A DNA stretch of 64,000 nucleotides from Alteraurantiacibacter hainanensis (GTDB taxonomy: Bacteria; Pseudomonadota; Alphaproteobacteria; Sphingomonadales; Sphingomonadaceae), in assembly GCF_036321025.1 (NCBI RefSeq), contig NZ_JAZAPB010000002.1:1302001-1366000 (forward strand), in the 5' to 3' direction. Below are positions 63,595 to 64,000 of the stretch, one piece after another. The notes below the pieces were generated by a model, which saw nothing but the letters and a program-made list of their open reading frames with translations, did no database searches and had not been told where the DNA came from. Numbering within the stretch: position 1 is the first letter of the stretch; each line of letters begins with the position of its first letter. The position numbers and the translations under genes were made by a program.

Positions 63595-64000
63595 AGCTGC
63601 GACCTGCGCTCGCAACAGAGCGCCAGGCGGTGGCCGCCGTGCACACGGCAAGCTGGCGCGACAGCTATCGTGACCTTATCGATCCCGGCTACCTTGCCGA
63701 CATAGACCGTCGCATGGCGCTACAGTGGGAAGAGAAGGCGATCGGCGCGGACGATCTGCTGCTGGTGGCCGAAACCGACCAAATCGCGGGCTTCCTGTTC
63801 GCCCGCGGCGGCGATCCTGCCTTCATCAATTCGCTTCACGTGCTGCCGGGCCAGCGTTCGCAAGGTATCGGCGCGCGGCTGATGGCCGAAGCGGCAAGGC
63901 GCTTTCTCGATGCGGGAAGCACCGGGGCCTATCTCGACGTGCTGACCACGAACCACCGGGCCATTGCTCTCTACCAACGCCTGGGCGGCATTCCCGGCGC
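63591..64000 (+). CDS. GNAT-family N-acetyltransferase, 5' part
   Basis: GTG 63591 overlaps the pgk stop (GTGA) and opens a frame that runs off the window's end, with 136 full codons. The acetyl-CoA motif is INSLHVLPGQRSQGIGARLM (Q-x2-G-x-G), followed by LDVLTTNHRAIALYQRLGG, the typical NxxAxxLYxxxGF end of GNAT domains. Substrate unknown. It may be the last gene of the tkt-gap-pgk transcript. Confidence 0.88.
   Translation, partial: MKLRPALATERQAVAAVHTASWRDSYRDLIDPGYLADIDRRMALQWEEKAIGADDLLLVAETDQIAGFLFARGGDPAFINSLHVLPGQRSQGIGARLMAEAARRFLDAGSTGAYLDVLTTNHRAIALYQRLGGIPG

Overview
The window is a compact, GC-rich chromosomal segment with short intergenic gaps and many translationally coupled genes (ATGA, GTGA, TGATG). 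It suggests an alphaproteobacterium, most likely Sphingomonadales/Erythrobacteraceae. That placement is an inference from gene content: SigF/NrsF, a DUF2842 protein, sphingomonad-like Bkd genes, a subclass B3 metallo-beta-lactamase, and zapA, 6S RNA and the folate cyclo-ligase gene near each other. There is no sign of a plasmid, prophage, insertion sequence or CRISPR array. Most genes are core metabolism and maintenance.

Layout. 0-3.5 kb: recN (3' end), two small envelope genes and ligA as one coupled operon. 3.5-9 kb: a minus-strand block with a hydrolase-fold protein, SDRs, a PilZ protein, a DUF2459 protein, prmA and a B3 metallo-beta-lactamase. 9-14 kb: sdhC-sdhD-sdhA without sdhB, followed by a lipoprotein metallopeptidase and an M20 peptidase. 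14-19 kb: a cyclophilin, a CreD-like protein and a minus-strand operon of ECF sigma factor, NrsF anti-sigma, FMN alpha-hydroxyacid dehydrogenase and a ClpP-like protein. 19.2-21.5 kb: a BlaI-type repressor and M56 membrane peptidase pair with paired operator-like repeats. 21.5-31.8 kb: YpfJ-type peptidase, 3-hydroxybutyrate dehydrogenase, DUF302, guaB, an RsmB-like methyltransferase, a TPR protein, rppH and korAB.

31.9-42 kb: surface-polysaccharide genes (initiating sugar transferase, Wzz-like co-polymerase, wecB, wecC) interspersed with a YdjM-like membrane protein, photolyase, cyclopropane synthase and a serine hydrolase. 42-45 kb: a large metzincin-type protease closed by a strong terminator, then a PilZ protein. 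45-49.7 kb: an SDR, purF, tRNA-Pro, a nucleotide-sugar epimerase and thyA. 49.8-53.6 kb: a branched-chain 2-oxoacid dehydrogenase operon (E1 alpha, E1 beta, E2; no E3). 53.6-59.2 kb: tRNA-Asp, an Fpg/Nei glycosylase, a DUF2842 protein, 5-formyltetrahydrofolate cyclo-ligase, an M10/RTX protease gene carrying an in-frame TAG, 6S RNA with its own promoter, and zapA with a small coupled partner. 59.4-64 kb: tkt-gap-pgk and the start of a GNAT acetyltransferase.

Points most worth a second look: the amber codon in the serralysin-like gene; the 6S RNA whose usual neighbour (the cyclo-ligase) is separated by that protease; the four-gene SigF operon ending in a ClpP-like protein with a probable Asp-to-Asn change and carrying overlapping SigF-type promoter motifs; and the BlaI/M56 pair, whose sensor domain is a Glu-rich coiled coil rather than a penicillin-binding domain.
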